Shown here: positions 11,567 through 20,400 of the stretch, one piece after another | Position numbering within the stretch: the stretch's first letter is position 1 | Layout: every line of letters begins with the position of its first letter | Assembly: GCA_951230915.1 (NCBI GenBank) | Contig: OX579635.1 | Span: forward strand, 7,812,001-7,876,000 | DNA: 64,000 nt | From: Antitrichia curtipendula | Taxonomy: Eukaryota; Streptophyta; Bryopsida; Hypnales; Leucodontaceae | Reading direction: 5' to 3' | The notes under the pieces: generated by a model | The model's input: the letters and a program-made list of their open reading frames with translations, nothing else | What the model was told of the DNA's origin: nothing | The model's database searches: none | Made by a program: the position numbers and the translations under genes

Positions 11567-12162
11567 AGAAGACAATTCTTTATGTACATATGGGGTGGTA
11601 GGAGGTAGAACAACCCATGTGGGATATATAATTTAGAGTTTGTAATTTCTCAACCGCTCATAGTTAAGTCTAAAGTAGGAATTGTGTTAAAATTATAATT
11701 TCAGACCTCATTTAGGCATAGTGGAATACCTTTTTTCAAAATACTTTGAACTAAAATAAGTTGGAGAATCAAGTTAAATTTCATCTCCAAAAATCCGTTT
11801 GAGATTTTAATCTTCCAATCAAAAGTTATAGACAAATTTCATAGAGGGGTTTAAAAAGATTTTTTTTTGACATTTTCATACATTCTCTCTGAAATTTGTC
11901 CATAACTTTTGAGTGGAAGATCTAAATCTAAAACGGGTTTTTGGAGATGAAACTTAGCTTGATTCCCCAACTCTTTTCAGCTCAATTTTTTTTGAAAAAA
12001 GGTATTCCATTATGCCTAAATGAGGTCTGAAATTATAATTTTAACACAATTCTTACTTTAGACTTAACTATGAGCGGTTAAGAAATTACAAACTCTAAAT
12101 TACATATCGCACATAGGTTGTTCTATCTCCTACCACCCCAAGTGTACATAAAGAGCTTCTCT
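11567..12162. mobile_element. Foldback MITE with arms of about 290 bp
   Basis: The left arm starts agaag...tatgtaca-tatggggtggtagg and runs to about 11850. The right arm (about 11880-12162) is its reverse complement with scattered substitutions, ending cctaccacccc-aagtgtacata. Shared blocks include ctcatagttaagtctaaag and cctcatttaggcata. The spacer is short, so the element can fold into one long hairpin. No ORF. A diverged single arm of the same family lies at 46165-46385. Confidence 0.85.
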
Positions 12163-12392
12163 GTACAACAAAAAAATCAAAATAAATTATTAATGGCAAA
12201 TGGTTAGATTTCATCGGTATAATACTCAATGAAGTCTTTGGGTTTTGACGGACCATCTATCTTTAAAATTATTTGTTTGTATATTCTGTCCTAGAATTAG
12301 CCAAAAAAATAGATCGCACCATAAGTGTACTGTCATTGTCTCGGTCCTGAAGCATATATTAATAACATGTGGATGCATTTCGTGGATGAAGA

Positions 12393-12423
12393 CTTCAGAG
12401 AGGCAAAGGCAGCCTCTCTGAAG
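12393..12423. repeat. GC-rich hairpin, 12-bp perfect arms
   Basis: cttcagagaggc (12393-12404) pairs perfectly with gcctctctgaag (12412-12423) around a 7-nt loop. It lies at the end of the intact DUF6570-like frame. A GC-rich hairpin of this size is typical of Helitron 3' ends, so it may mark the edge of a non-autonomous insertion. That is inference. Confidence 0.75.
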
Positions 12424-12428
12424 GCTCT

Positions 12429-12868
12429 TCAAACAAAGTTTGTTTGGAAATGTATGGCAAATAAACTATTCCATAAAGGATGAATTTGAACATTTAATTC
12501 TTTATACAACGGAGTATTCAACAAATCTTTGAGTGCTAACATAATCATATTAGGATGTACATTTCCAGACATAAAAGGAGATTTGTACACTAAACGACGT
12601 TTTAGAAGAACCCCTATTGTACCACCATCCTCAGGTAAACGAGGAAGGATTGATTGTGTTTTATCAATATTTGCTGGAACATTTATAATACTCCCATGCA
12701 TTTTATATTGTCCATAATTATGTAGTTTATAAATTTGTGCAAAAGCTTGCCGTGGTGAAATCAATCTCTCTTCTAAAACAATAAGTTGCTTGACAGATGA
12801 TATAGTCACATTTCTATATATATTTTTAGGTGCAAAGTATAATGGGACTTTATTTTTCTTAATTGCAT
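12429..12868 (-). pseudogene. Replicase N-terminal DUF6570-like region
   Basis: Open from the TTAA target site at 12869 to a TGA at 12429. It contains the signature order found upstream of Rep in Helitrons: KKNKVPLYFAP, then LEERLISPRQAFAQIYKL, then a small/basic stretch ending IINVPANID, then ILPRLPEDGG. It is cut off from its upstream part by the MITE at 12873-13817 and from Rep by the 1.19-kb insertion. Removing the MITE plus one TTAA brings it exactly in frame with the coding block at 13825-14502. The family role is N-terminal to the nuclease, function unknown. Confidence 0.75.
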
Positions 12869-12872
12869 TTAA

Positions 12873-13817
12873 CCCCTAAAGGTTTTTGACTATGTTTTCA
12901 CAAAAAACGCTCCCAAACTGCCATTTCTAGTACAAGTACGAAATTTTGGAAAAAAAAAAATTTTGGACACATGTAACCGTAGGATCTTGTAGTAAACTAG
13001 TTTGAGAAGATGTGGAAAAAATTTCAGAAATTTTCACCGTGTAGATTGCAAGATATTAGCATTTGAAGTGACAAAAAACCTTTTTTTGTCCCTGCGAAAA
13101 ACCGGGCAGCTGCACTTCACATGGTCACATTTGTATGAAAAAATGTCCAAAATGGTGGTAACTCTTTGGATTCATTCTTCAAAGCAAGCTAGCTACATGC
13201 TTGAAAAATTTCAGATCATTTGGAAATGTACAACATATAGGAAAAAAATAGTAAGTAGAAAGAAGTAGAAAATGATTCAAAACACTAAATTGTTAAGGAT
13301 TTAATTATGGAATTGAAAAATGCCAATCCAAACGATTGTAATGTTGTAATAAACAATCTACACCTTGTGTTTATATTTTTTTCCAAAAATATTGAAAATT
13401 GAGTTAAATAAAGGACTTCAAAGTTTATTTTAGAGTAGAGATTCCATAACTACCCGCAAACTACCCACAACTAAAATTCCTCATAACTTTCATCTCATAA
13501 ATCAAAGTGGAATGATTCAAAGCTTTCCTTGTGCACATAAATCTAGAGAACCAATTTCAAATTTTTATTTCTCTAGAAAATGATTTTTAAAGAAGTTTTT
13601 TTTGCTGCCCGGGCTGCCCGCCGAACAATGAAAACTACATATCATACCATAACTTTTTAACCATGTGTTCAAAAGTTATGAAAATTGTTGGGCCCTAAAG
13701 CTACTCCTCGGGCACATCTTGTGTGAAAATTTCAAAGAAAAAAAATAAAAATTCCATTCGTGGTGAGCTGCCCCAAAGCGCTATGTTGTCAAAAAACGGT
13801 GTTTGGTCCTTTAGGGG
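12873..13817 (+). mobile_element. TTAA-flanked MITE, copy B, inside the replicase gene
   Basis: 945 bp beginning CCCCTAAAGG and ending CCTTTAGGGG, flanked on both sides by TTAA (12869-12872 and 13818-13821). No ORF of note. It shares internal segments with copies C and D (tagtaagtagaa..., actaaattgtta...) and near its 3' part holds gctgcccgggctgcccgcc. It interrupts the Helentron replicase next to a Cys codon of its putative zinc motif, so it post-dates the Helentron. Confidence 0.85.
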
Positions 13818-13824
13818 TTAAACA

Positions 13825-14502
13825 CTAATTACAAACATGCAATGACTCATTCGAAAATAAAGTAAAGTCATACTGTAATAAAGATGTTATTGTTTCCTGC
13901 AATGTCGGCGTTAATGCATTGCAAAGTTTCAAAAAATTTAATCTTTGACATAAAAAACATACATATATTGGTACATCATTTATTTCTTTATTAAAACTAA
14001 TGAAATGTTTTTCAATTGCTGACAGTGACTTAGTATCTTTTTTTCTTTTTTCATTTTCTGATTTCTTTTTTGATTTTCTAGTAGAATTGCATGTTTTTTT
14101 TATTTTTTTATTTGTGGTTTTCAAATGTTTCAAAATCTGACTGGTTTTCTTTGTTGACTCTATTTGGTTTTCAACCACTTCATTTTGTATTTGATTTTGT
14201 ACATGATTTTGTACAACACTCTTTAAAGATGTTTCAATATTGTTGAATTTTGTATTGTTTTCATCATCAATTTTTTGTTTATGTTCTATATATTTTAAAC
14301 ATTTTATAACTTGATTATATGTTAGTTCAATATTTGGAAAAAGTTCTAAAAATTGATTTGCTTTTTTTTCAAAACTATGATTTTTAAAGTCATTTAAAAT
14401 TCTTTCAACAGAAGAATCGTATTCTTTCCAATTTGTATAAGACCGTTTTCTAGTTTGCACAGAATTTAAGCTTGTTTTTAATAAATTTATATGTTTAATT
14501 AT
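13825..14502 (-). pseudogene. Replicase coiled, SANT-like and zinc-binding region
   Basis: This open segment has no ATG codon at all, which argues that it is an internal part of a longer protein. It is separated from the OTU segment upstream by a single in-frame TAA at 14503. It starts with a Trp-containing helical unit (RSYTNWKEYDSSVERIL) that, with RIYWTLEMNEKIKNL at the end of the OTU segment, looks like two Myb/SANT-type units. A Lys/Asn/Gln-rich coiled region follows, then VCFLCQRL and, at its end, HVCN. In Helitron proteins this region carries CxxC zinc ligands. A TAG at 13825 falls between HVCN and the next Cys. Confidence 0.65.
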
Positions 14503-15396
14503 TTATTGAATACTAATGTTTAAATTCTTATGTAAAGCCATAAATTTTTCAGCTATTTCTTTGTCTGTGAAACATGGATTTATCATTAAATTTTTTATTT
14601 TTTCATTCATTTCTAGTGTCCAATATATCCTTTTAGATTTTTTCATTTCATCATTTACATTACAAAAACTACTAATTTTAATAGGATTTTCGAAATGAAT
14701 ATCAGATCTAAGTTGATTAATTTGTGAATTGTTTATTTGAGTATTTATATCGTTTTCTGTGGTAGATTGTGTTAAGTTTGCTTTTTGTTCCAGATTTGAT
14801 TGATTGAGCATTTTTTCTTCTGTTGATTCTTTAAAATTATTGTCTTGATACTCCGAATCTAAATCTATAATATCATTTTGCGTTGTTTCAGTTGGTACAA
14901 CAACATGTCTTGAATTATCTAAAATCTCAATTGGTTCAAAATGACTACTTCCAAAAGCTATATGTAATGTTTCACCATTAAATTCTCTACCAAAAGTACT
15001 AAGTATTATCCCATTTTCTTTATTCCAAACACTAATTGTTTTTCTTAAGTAATCAGATATCCACTTAATTGCAGTGAAATCACCCCACAATCCACCAATA
15101 GTTGCGCTTATTGACATTCTTTCTATATATTGATCTTCATTTAAAACTACTCCATTATGTAAATCATGCAAAAATGATTCATTTAATTCTTTTGATCGAG
15201 TTTCACATGCTTTTGGAGTATTTGCTGCTAAACATTGTTTTAAATGATCCATTACATTTATTCGTAAACTTATTGATGATTCGGCATATCCTAATAAGTA
15301 TGCAACAGAATCAAATAAACAATCTCCTATAGTGTATCTGTAACTTGTATTGCGTCGAAGATTATAACATTTCAATTTGTCATCTAATTTTGACAT
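14503..15396 (-). CDS. OTU-family cysteine protease at the N-terminus of the replicase
   Basis: I chose the ATG at 15396 (MSKLDDKLK); the frame opens slightly further upstream but without another ATG. The OTU core is IGDCLFDSVAYLLGY (nucleophile Cys in GDCLF), then GGLWGDFTAI and a C-terminal His in SSHFEPIEI. A linker rich in Asn, Gln and Thr follows, then a KKSKR basic patch and a Trp-containing helical unit. The frame ends at TAA 14503-14505. The following segment is in the same frame and lacks an ATG, so the TAA is probably a nonsense mutation in a single polyprotein rather than a natural stop. The same motif order occurs in the second OTU gene at 4285-5826. Confidence 0.75.
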   Translation of the reverse strand: MSKLDDKLKCYNLRRNTSYRYTIGDCLFDSVAYLLGYAESSISLRINVMDHLKQCLAANTPKACETRSKELNESFLHDLHNGVVLNEDQYIERMSISATIGGLWGDFTAIKWISDYLRKTISVWNKENGIILSTFGREFNGETLHIAFGSSHFEPIEILDNSRHVVVPTETTQNDIIDLDSEYQDNNFKESTEEKMLNQSNLEQKANLTQSTTENDINTQINNSQINQLRSDIHFENPIKISSFCNVNDEMKKSKRIYWTLEMNEKIKNLMINPCFTDKEIAEKFMALHKNLNISIQ

Positions 15397-15609
15397 TTGA
15401 TATGTGAAATACAAAATTTTTCACGAATTGTACAAACCTATACAAAGTCACTACAGTACAAATATACAAATATACAAATATACAAATATCTGCAAAATAA
15501 ATATAAAAATATTAGTTTTATTGAAGTGAAATTCAAATACAATATAAAATATATAATATACAATCAATGTATCAATACTAGTTTTATTGAAGTCAAATAC
15601 AAAATACAA

Positions 15610-17122
15610 TTACTTTTTGTTTTTCTTATCAACTATATCACTCAATTTTCGCTTTGGGCGGGATTGTGACGCGGATGGAGTAATATATGAAAGATCTACA
15701 GAAGTTGTAGTGACATCTTCCATAGAAGTTGTAGTGACATCTTCTAGAGAAGTTGGAGTGACATCTTCCAGAGAAGTTGGAGTGACATCTTCCAGAGAAG
15801 TTGGAGTGACATCTTCCAGAGAAGTGACTTCTTCCAGAGAAGTTGGAGTCACACCTTGCACAGGAGGTGGAATAGGTGGAATAGAAGAGAGAGGTGTACA
15901 TTGAGAAGAAACAAAATCTAAACTATTATTTGCTAAAACTAACTCGCTACTTGATGGTTCATCTTCACGATGTTCTTCGAAACCAACTAAACTTGAGGTT
16001 GGTGTCAATTGAAACTTTCCAGTGATGTGAATCTTTGATAAGATTCTAATTTGTACCTTTCTTGTTTCATTCAAAAATTGTACTCCAGCCATGTGAACAA
16101 TAGCAGACAACCACGGACCCTCAATAGACACTTCAACCTCTCCTGCATCATGTGTACTAATTTTACCTCGCAAAAAAGGTTGTTGTTCTGTCACTTGGTT
16201 GCGCTGGCAATTCTTGTAGAAATACTCCTTGGTAGATAGCACTGTTACATTTGCCAATCGACAAATCGAACAAATGCGCTTGAAAGGTGGAACAGTTGGA
16301 TTCAGAATTGATAATTCACCAATGATCTGCAAAAAAATTCAAACACATATTTTAAATAAAAAAATTTAATATGCATATTAACATAAATTTTGAAATACAC
16401 ATTCACAACAACCAAAATACATACCTCTTGAAGATTTTCAGACGAGGTGCCAGAGTTTGTTATTTGCGAATGAATCTTGGTCAAACGCTCACGTTCTTCT
16501 TCATCAACCACAGGAGTAACAATTGTGTAAGCTTCAGTTTTCAAAAAACGATCGTACTTGGATGTTACGCTCAGATGCTTGAACATCACAAGCACACACT
16601 CTCCTCGGTTAAAACTCTCTTGGATTCTCAAATATTCTCTTTGAAATGTATGCGTGAAACCCACTGTGTCATGGTCATCATGGGTTAGTCCATCAGCAAC
16701 AACTATCTGAAACATATTCTGGTAATGACCCTTTATTGCAACTACAACGACAGCAAACGTAGCAACTAGAAAGTTTTCATGACAGCGTCTTCTAAAATCT
16801 TTGATAGAACTGTAATGCGAGTAGTAGATTGAAGGAAAATAACACACGGCATGTCTCCTTTCTGAAATCCACCACCACTCTTGGGTTTCACAGCAAAGTT
16901 TTCCACCCTCACATAGGCCCCTTGTAGAAGTTTTGCTTGATGATGTTCTATTAAAGGTGTACAAACAGACAAAGTTATCGTTGTTAAACACTCTTTATCT
17001 ATCAAATCACAATGCAAATAAGCATACCCTCTATCTTTTGTTTTGTTTGCACGTATATAATCATCTACATCACGAGTATTCTCATCTATCTCGACAACTG
17101 GTAATACCATTTTAGCAGCCAT
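15610..17122 (-). CDS. RPA-like single-stranded DNA-binding protein of the Helentron
   Basis: I chose the start ATGGCTGCTAAAATG at 17122; a further ATG at 17221 would add a hydrophobic leader. The first exon runs to 16425 and holds two OB-fold-like segments (around DDYIRANKTKDRGYAYLHC, and IVVADGLTHDDHDTVGF with VFKHLSV-like strands). A 98-bp intron has a GTATGT donor (16424) and a TGCAG acceptor (16327). Exon 2 has CSICRL and KNCQRN, the remains of the C-terminal zinc-binding OB domain of RPA1, then a repeat-rich tail and a basic end (RPKRKLSD). The first exon needs one frame change near 16760-16830, either a 1-nt indel or a small missed intron, so the gene is probably damaged. RPA would coat the displaced strand during rolling-circle transposition. 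Confidence 0.7.
15690..15860. repeat. 24-bp coding minisatellite in the RPA-like tail
   Basis: About seven tandem 24-bp units (tgacatcttccagagaagtt and variants), one unit shortened by 9 bp. They encode an acidic/Ser/Thr octapeptide TPTSLEDV repeated on the minus strand. The indel is a multiple of three, so the frame is kept. Confidence 0.9.
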
Positions 17123-17222
17123 TGCAAAGAAATGAACAAACTTACAAACAAATAGATGAAGCAACAATGAAGAAACAAAGAAATGAAACAAGTACATTTG
17201 CTTCCCACCCAGTGCCATCATT

Positions 17223-18070
17223 TAAACTCTTCATCAAACATCCACATGTCATAAATCTCACATCTCCACGTAACTAGCATCTTGCTTAGATGTCACACAA
17301 AAAATCTCAACTTTATTTAGTAAACTGGAATCTCCATTATATTATCTTTTTTGGATGTAGCGCAAAAAATCTCACCTAATCTAAAATGTCCAGTAAGTCT
17401 AATCTATGTAAGACTAAAAAATCTAACCTAATAATAAGTCTAACCTATCTCTGATAGTCTAACCTAATAAGTCTAATCTATGTAAGTCTAATAAGTCTAA
17501 TAAGTCTAATAAGTCATTAATTATTAAAAAAAAATTAAAAATTAAATGAAAGAAATAATATTAAAATTATTAAAATTAAAAAATTAAAAAATGCCCAGGG
17601 AGGGGGTCCGCTCAGTCGGACCCCTCCACAGCCCGACCAAGCACTGGGTGCAGACAGGGAGGGGGTCAGTTGGATCCCTCAGGGGTCCGCCCGTCTGTAA
17701 TTAAAAAATATAATAATATTATTATTATTGTACAATAATAATGTTATTATTATACAATAATAATATTATTATTATTGTATAATAATATTATTATTATTAT
17801 TATAAAATATTATTATTATTATTATAATAAAATAATAATATAAAATAATAACATAAAATACACAATAATAACATAAAATGTTAAAAATATTTAAAAAATA
17901 AATTACAAAAAAAAACCACCCTCGAAGGACAGGCAGGGGTCCGCCCAGTCGGACCCCTCAGCTTAAAAAAAAAAAAAAAAATTTAAATTTAAATTTAAAA
18001 ATTTTTTTTTTTTAAAAAAACCGCAGTCGCTCACAGGGAGGGGGTCCGCCCAGTCGGGCCCCCTCCACCA
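17223..18070. repeat. AT-rich spacer with GC-rich hairpin repeats
   Basis: The stretch starts with taagtc/ctaata hexamer-like repeats (17400-17515). Long TTATTA/AATAAT runs follow (17700-17880), then A and T homopolymers (17965-18020). Four GC-rich blocks interrupt it (about 17597-17632, 17655-17697, 17930-17962, 18030-18072). Three contain the hairpin GGGTCCG-cycagt-CGGNCCC with nearly the same loop, and one is degenerate. No ORF. Confidence 0.8.
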
Positions 18071-18308
18071 GCACCAGGGTCCGTTAATTCAATCAATTCA
18101 TTTGAAAGACATGTTCAAAGAATGCCAAAAATCGCAGCTTGCAATGGAAGTTAATACGCCATGCTGACTGACTACCTAGAAATCTCACTGTACATCTTCC
18201 AGTGAGCAATTTTCTCCCTTCTAATCAGGAAAACTTGTGCAGGCAAATTTGAAACCTCACTCTACCCAACAAATCTCCTCAGCAAATGCTACACTGATCT
18301 ATTGTTAC

Positions 18309-18904
18309 TGATCTCGTTGCAGAAGTCTTGCATATTCTCAACAGTAAGATCTTGTTCAAGCATCAATTTCATAGCTACTTCTGTGCCTCCCCAGATCCCA
18401 CGAAATACTTCTCCAAATGATCCTGCACGATTCACATCAAACATCTCAAAAAGAATAACTGACGCCAAAAGCATAGTAGAAACAGTGGATTTGAAAAGAC
18501 GGCTCAGCCAAATAATTCAGGGCATCTTCCTCCAACAAAGATTGCAACAAGAACGAGATCAAAAGCTAGAAATACCAACCAATTCCAACACGAACACCAA
18601 TTCGAAGCTCTGAGAATTCAATATCCCATTCGAAAAAGGGCATCAGAGGCTGGGTTGGTAGAGAAGGCGACTGCATCGACAGAGCCCAGGAAGTTGTTGC
18701 ACTATTCGTATCTGATACTACACCAGATGATTCTCTTGAAATAAACTCGTCACTGCTATTAGTGGCCAATTTGGATGTCTGAACATTAGATCCATGATTA
18801 CCAGCCTCACTGAAGTCGTGATTGCTCGAACCAGAAACTCCTTCACCATGGCCCTGATTACCATCGGCATCTGTGGTACTGGAGTCCTTAGACCTTCCAG
18901 AAGT
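18309..18904 (-). pseudogene. Captured fragment of a Raf-like MAPKKK gene (two exons and an intron)
   Basis: Exon A (18904-18580) follows a TTCTTTCTTCAG acceptor and encodes a Ser/Asn/Gly-rich linker ending FEWDIEFSELRIGVRVGIG. Exon B (18422-18309) follows GTGCAG and encodes SFGEVFRGIWGGTEVAMKL...EQDL, ending at a GTAAC donor. Joining across the 157-bp intron completes the glycine loop GIGSFGEV with no frame break, and the VAMK lysine follows. This is the start of a plant Raf-like (TKL group) kinase domain; catalytic loop and DFG are absent. Intact splice signals with only part of the gene are typical of Helitron transduplication. Confidence 0.75.
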
Positions 18905-18955
18905 CTGAAGAAAGAGAAAAATCTAAACCCTCATCTTCTCAACCACAATAACTTC

Positions 18956-19187
18956 AAGACTTGAGTTTTACCTGCAGTTTCATGGATGTAGAATGAGTAG
19001 CCCAAATGTGTGTGAAGACCCTAAATTCAAGACATGAGTTTTCTGTGCACTTTCATGGATGTCGAATGACTCGCCAAATTTGTGTCCAAATGTGTGAGAA
19101 GACCCTGAATTCAAGAGTCGGGAGTTCGTCACTACCTGCACTTTCATGGACGTCGAATGACTCGCCAAAATGTGCGTGAACACACTG
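18956..19187. repeat. Three degenerate tandem copies around the ARM exon splice donor
   Basis: Units of about 70-86 bp share actttcatggatgtcgaatg, agtcgccaaat and gaagaccctgaattcaag. The rightmost copy overlaps the 3' end of the ARM exon and its GTGCAG|GTAG donor. The others lie in the following intronic sequence. Confidence 0.75.
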
Positions 19188-19388
19188 CTCGCCCCCTCCG
19201 TCCTCAGCAACTGCACTCGCTCCTTATCCCTCGCCAACAGCCCCAACGCCATCGCCGCCGCCTCTTGCCCGTCCCCCGTCCCTTCCTTGAGCAACCTCAG
19301 CAACGGCGCCGCCCCTCCTTCCTTCACAATCATCTTCCCATTCCTCTCCCGCACTCTTGGCCATTCGAAGGCCTCAATTCTGGCCTGA
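19136..19388 (-). pseudogene. Captured ARM-repeat exon
   Basis: One GC-rich open exon between a possible acceptor (aattcag near 19389) and a consensus donor (GTGCAG|GTAGTG at 19136/19135). The translation contains KMIVKEGGAAPLLRLLKEG, then EAAAMALGLLARDKERV and VFTHIL, a good match to plant armadillo repeats (GGxxPLLxLL... AAxALGxLA). It lies upstream of the Raf-like exons in the same orientation. They could come from one ARM-kinase gene or from two separate captures. GC content is far above the flanking DNA. Confidence 0.7.
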
Positions 19389-19389
19389 A

Positions 19390-19815
19390 TTGCTAATTAC
19401 TTTTAAAAAAACCGAGGAGCAGAACAGACTGTGCAACTAAGGTCTACAATAGCATCGCATATCCACAGAAATGAACTCAAGAGGTGAACATTAATGAGCT
19501 GTCTGGGTCATCACATAAGTTCAATTGATCAGCTAAATGCGGATACCAGACAAATGTACTAGGCAGGAAGTCTCATCCTCAATCAGTTGCCCTAAATGCA
19601 AAATTCCTTAAAAAAAGGGTACTGAACAATCAGTTCAAAGGTCTACAAAAGAATTCCATGTCTACAGAAATGACATCAGTAGATGAACACCAGATAAGTT
19701 GCCTGGGTCATACCAGGATTGTCTATCAGTTCTATCAGCAACCAGACACCTGTTCTAGGTGGTAAGTTCGACGGTCTCTCTTCCTCGATTACCTACCCTA
19801 AATTGCAAATTCTTA
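19390..19815. repeat. Diverged two-copy tandem repeat, about 210 bp
   Basis: Copies 19390-19605 and about 19606-19815 share, in order, ccctaaatgcaaaattcctta-like, aaggtctacaa, cacagaaatga, gaacattaatgag/gaacaccagataag, ctgggtcat and ccagacaaatgt/ccagacacctgt. Non-coding. Probably intronic or upstream DNA captured with the neighbouring exons. Confidence 0.6.
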
Positions 19816-20267
19816 AAGAAAAAAAGGGGTACAGCAAAACCTCACGCAAAATCATCGTGTCAGCAAATTGACAGAAGCAGTAATATTGGGCCCTGTTCTG
19901 CATCAGCTAGCAGAACTCAAACCACCTTGCATGCCTTTCACGACCTCATTGGTATGCAAAAACTCCTGTGAACCTCAAAACTCCAAGCTCACTCCACAGG
20001 AAGCCATCCCCTCCGAGCTCATGTCACAGGTAGCCATTCCTTGCTGCGTGGCCACGGCGAACAAACTCCAAACACTTGCGAAGAAACGAATTTGCGAAAC
20101 AAGACTACACTCAATCCCCAGAAGAAGCGAAGCACGTCAAAGCAGGTTTTCGCAACCCAGACCAAAACCTAAAAAGCAGGACAAGCGACGTCACTCGTGC
20201 AGTGTGAAATGGGTTCTAGATAAGATTTGAAAAAACAAAAACCAACTCGATGCAGAGTCGTTGCCAT
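19816..20267. other. Non-repetitive captured-type DNA
   Basis: Higher-complexity sequence than its surroundings with no convincing ORF (open frames up to 120 codons, no recognisable protein). It may be promoter or leader DNA of the captured host gene. No definite signals seen. Confidence 0.35.
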
Positions 20268-20300
20268 AGTCTCTGTCCAAAAGGACAGAGCCAATAAAAG
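20268..20300 (-). repeat. Putative Helentron 5'-terminal hairpin motif
   Basis: The plus strand reads tctctgtccaaaaggacaga followed by gccaataaaag. The arms ctctgtcc / ggacagag pair perfectly around aaaa. A close variant (tctttgtccaaaggacacaa then ccaataaa) ends the element at 26968-26999. Its ggctctgtc core (minus strand) is the reverse complement of gacagagcc in the 3' motif. Confidence 0.5.
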
Positions 20301-20400
20301 ACAATCTAATAAAGATAAAGATAATCTAATTCCGTCTAGGTTCAATGAACCCAGAATGCAGGGACTGTCTTTGATGACAGAGACTGACACACTGCGGGAC

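Larger units (their letters stand above)
11235..12428. mobile_element. Insertion separating the DUF6570-like region from Rep
   Basis: About 1.19 kb without coding sequence separates two parts of the replicase that are normally contiguous and that lie in the same frame here (12809 and 11243 differ by a multiple of 3). It contains the long hairpin at 11281-11339, the foldback element at 11567-12162 and a hairpin at 12393-12423. Whether this is one element or several nested ones is unclear. I found no clean target duplication. Confidence 0.45.
2936..20300 (-). mobile_element. Large decayed Helentron-type Helitron carrying captured host exons
   Basis: The span encloses, all on the minus strand, a replicase (OTU, DUF6570-like, HUH Rep, Pif1-like helicase, EEP endonuclease), an RPA-like gene, a second OTU gene, a methyltransferase-like ORF and captured exons of host genes. 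Rep-helicase fused to an EEP nuclease is the hallmark of Helentrons; OTU and RPA are common companions in the superfamily. The boundaries are inferred. A roughly 33-base motif at 2936-2972 recurs at 25964-25992, and a hairpin motif at 20268-20300 recurs near 26968-26999, in the same relative order. The motifs also contain short inverted subterminal repeats (GGCTCTGTC / GACAGAGCC), another Helentron trait. Stops, a MITE, a foldback insertion and a tandem duplication show the copy is dead as an autonomous element. The exact termini and target site are not resolved. Confidence 0.7.

Noticed and set aside
15638..15901. 87-codon Ser/Arg/Cys-rich frame across the RPA repeat array
   Set aside because: Out-of-frame reading of the 24-bp repeats; the RPA frame continues through to a basic C-terminus.
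20370..20400. A string (gacagagactgacacac) resembling the Helentron 3' motif in the opposite orientation
   Set aside because: The match is short and gapped; I could not decide whether it is a second element end or coincidence, so it was not used to set the boundary.
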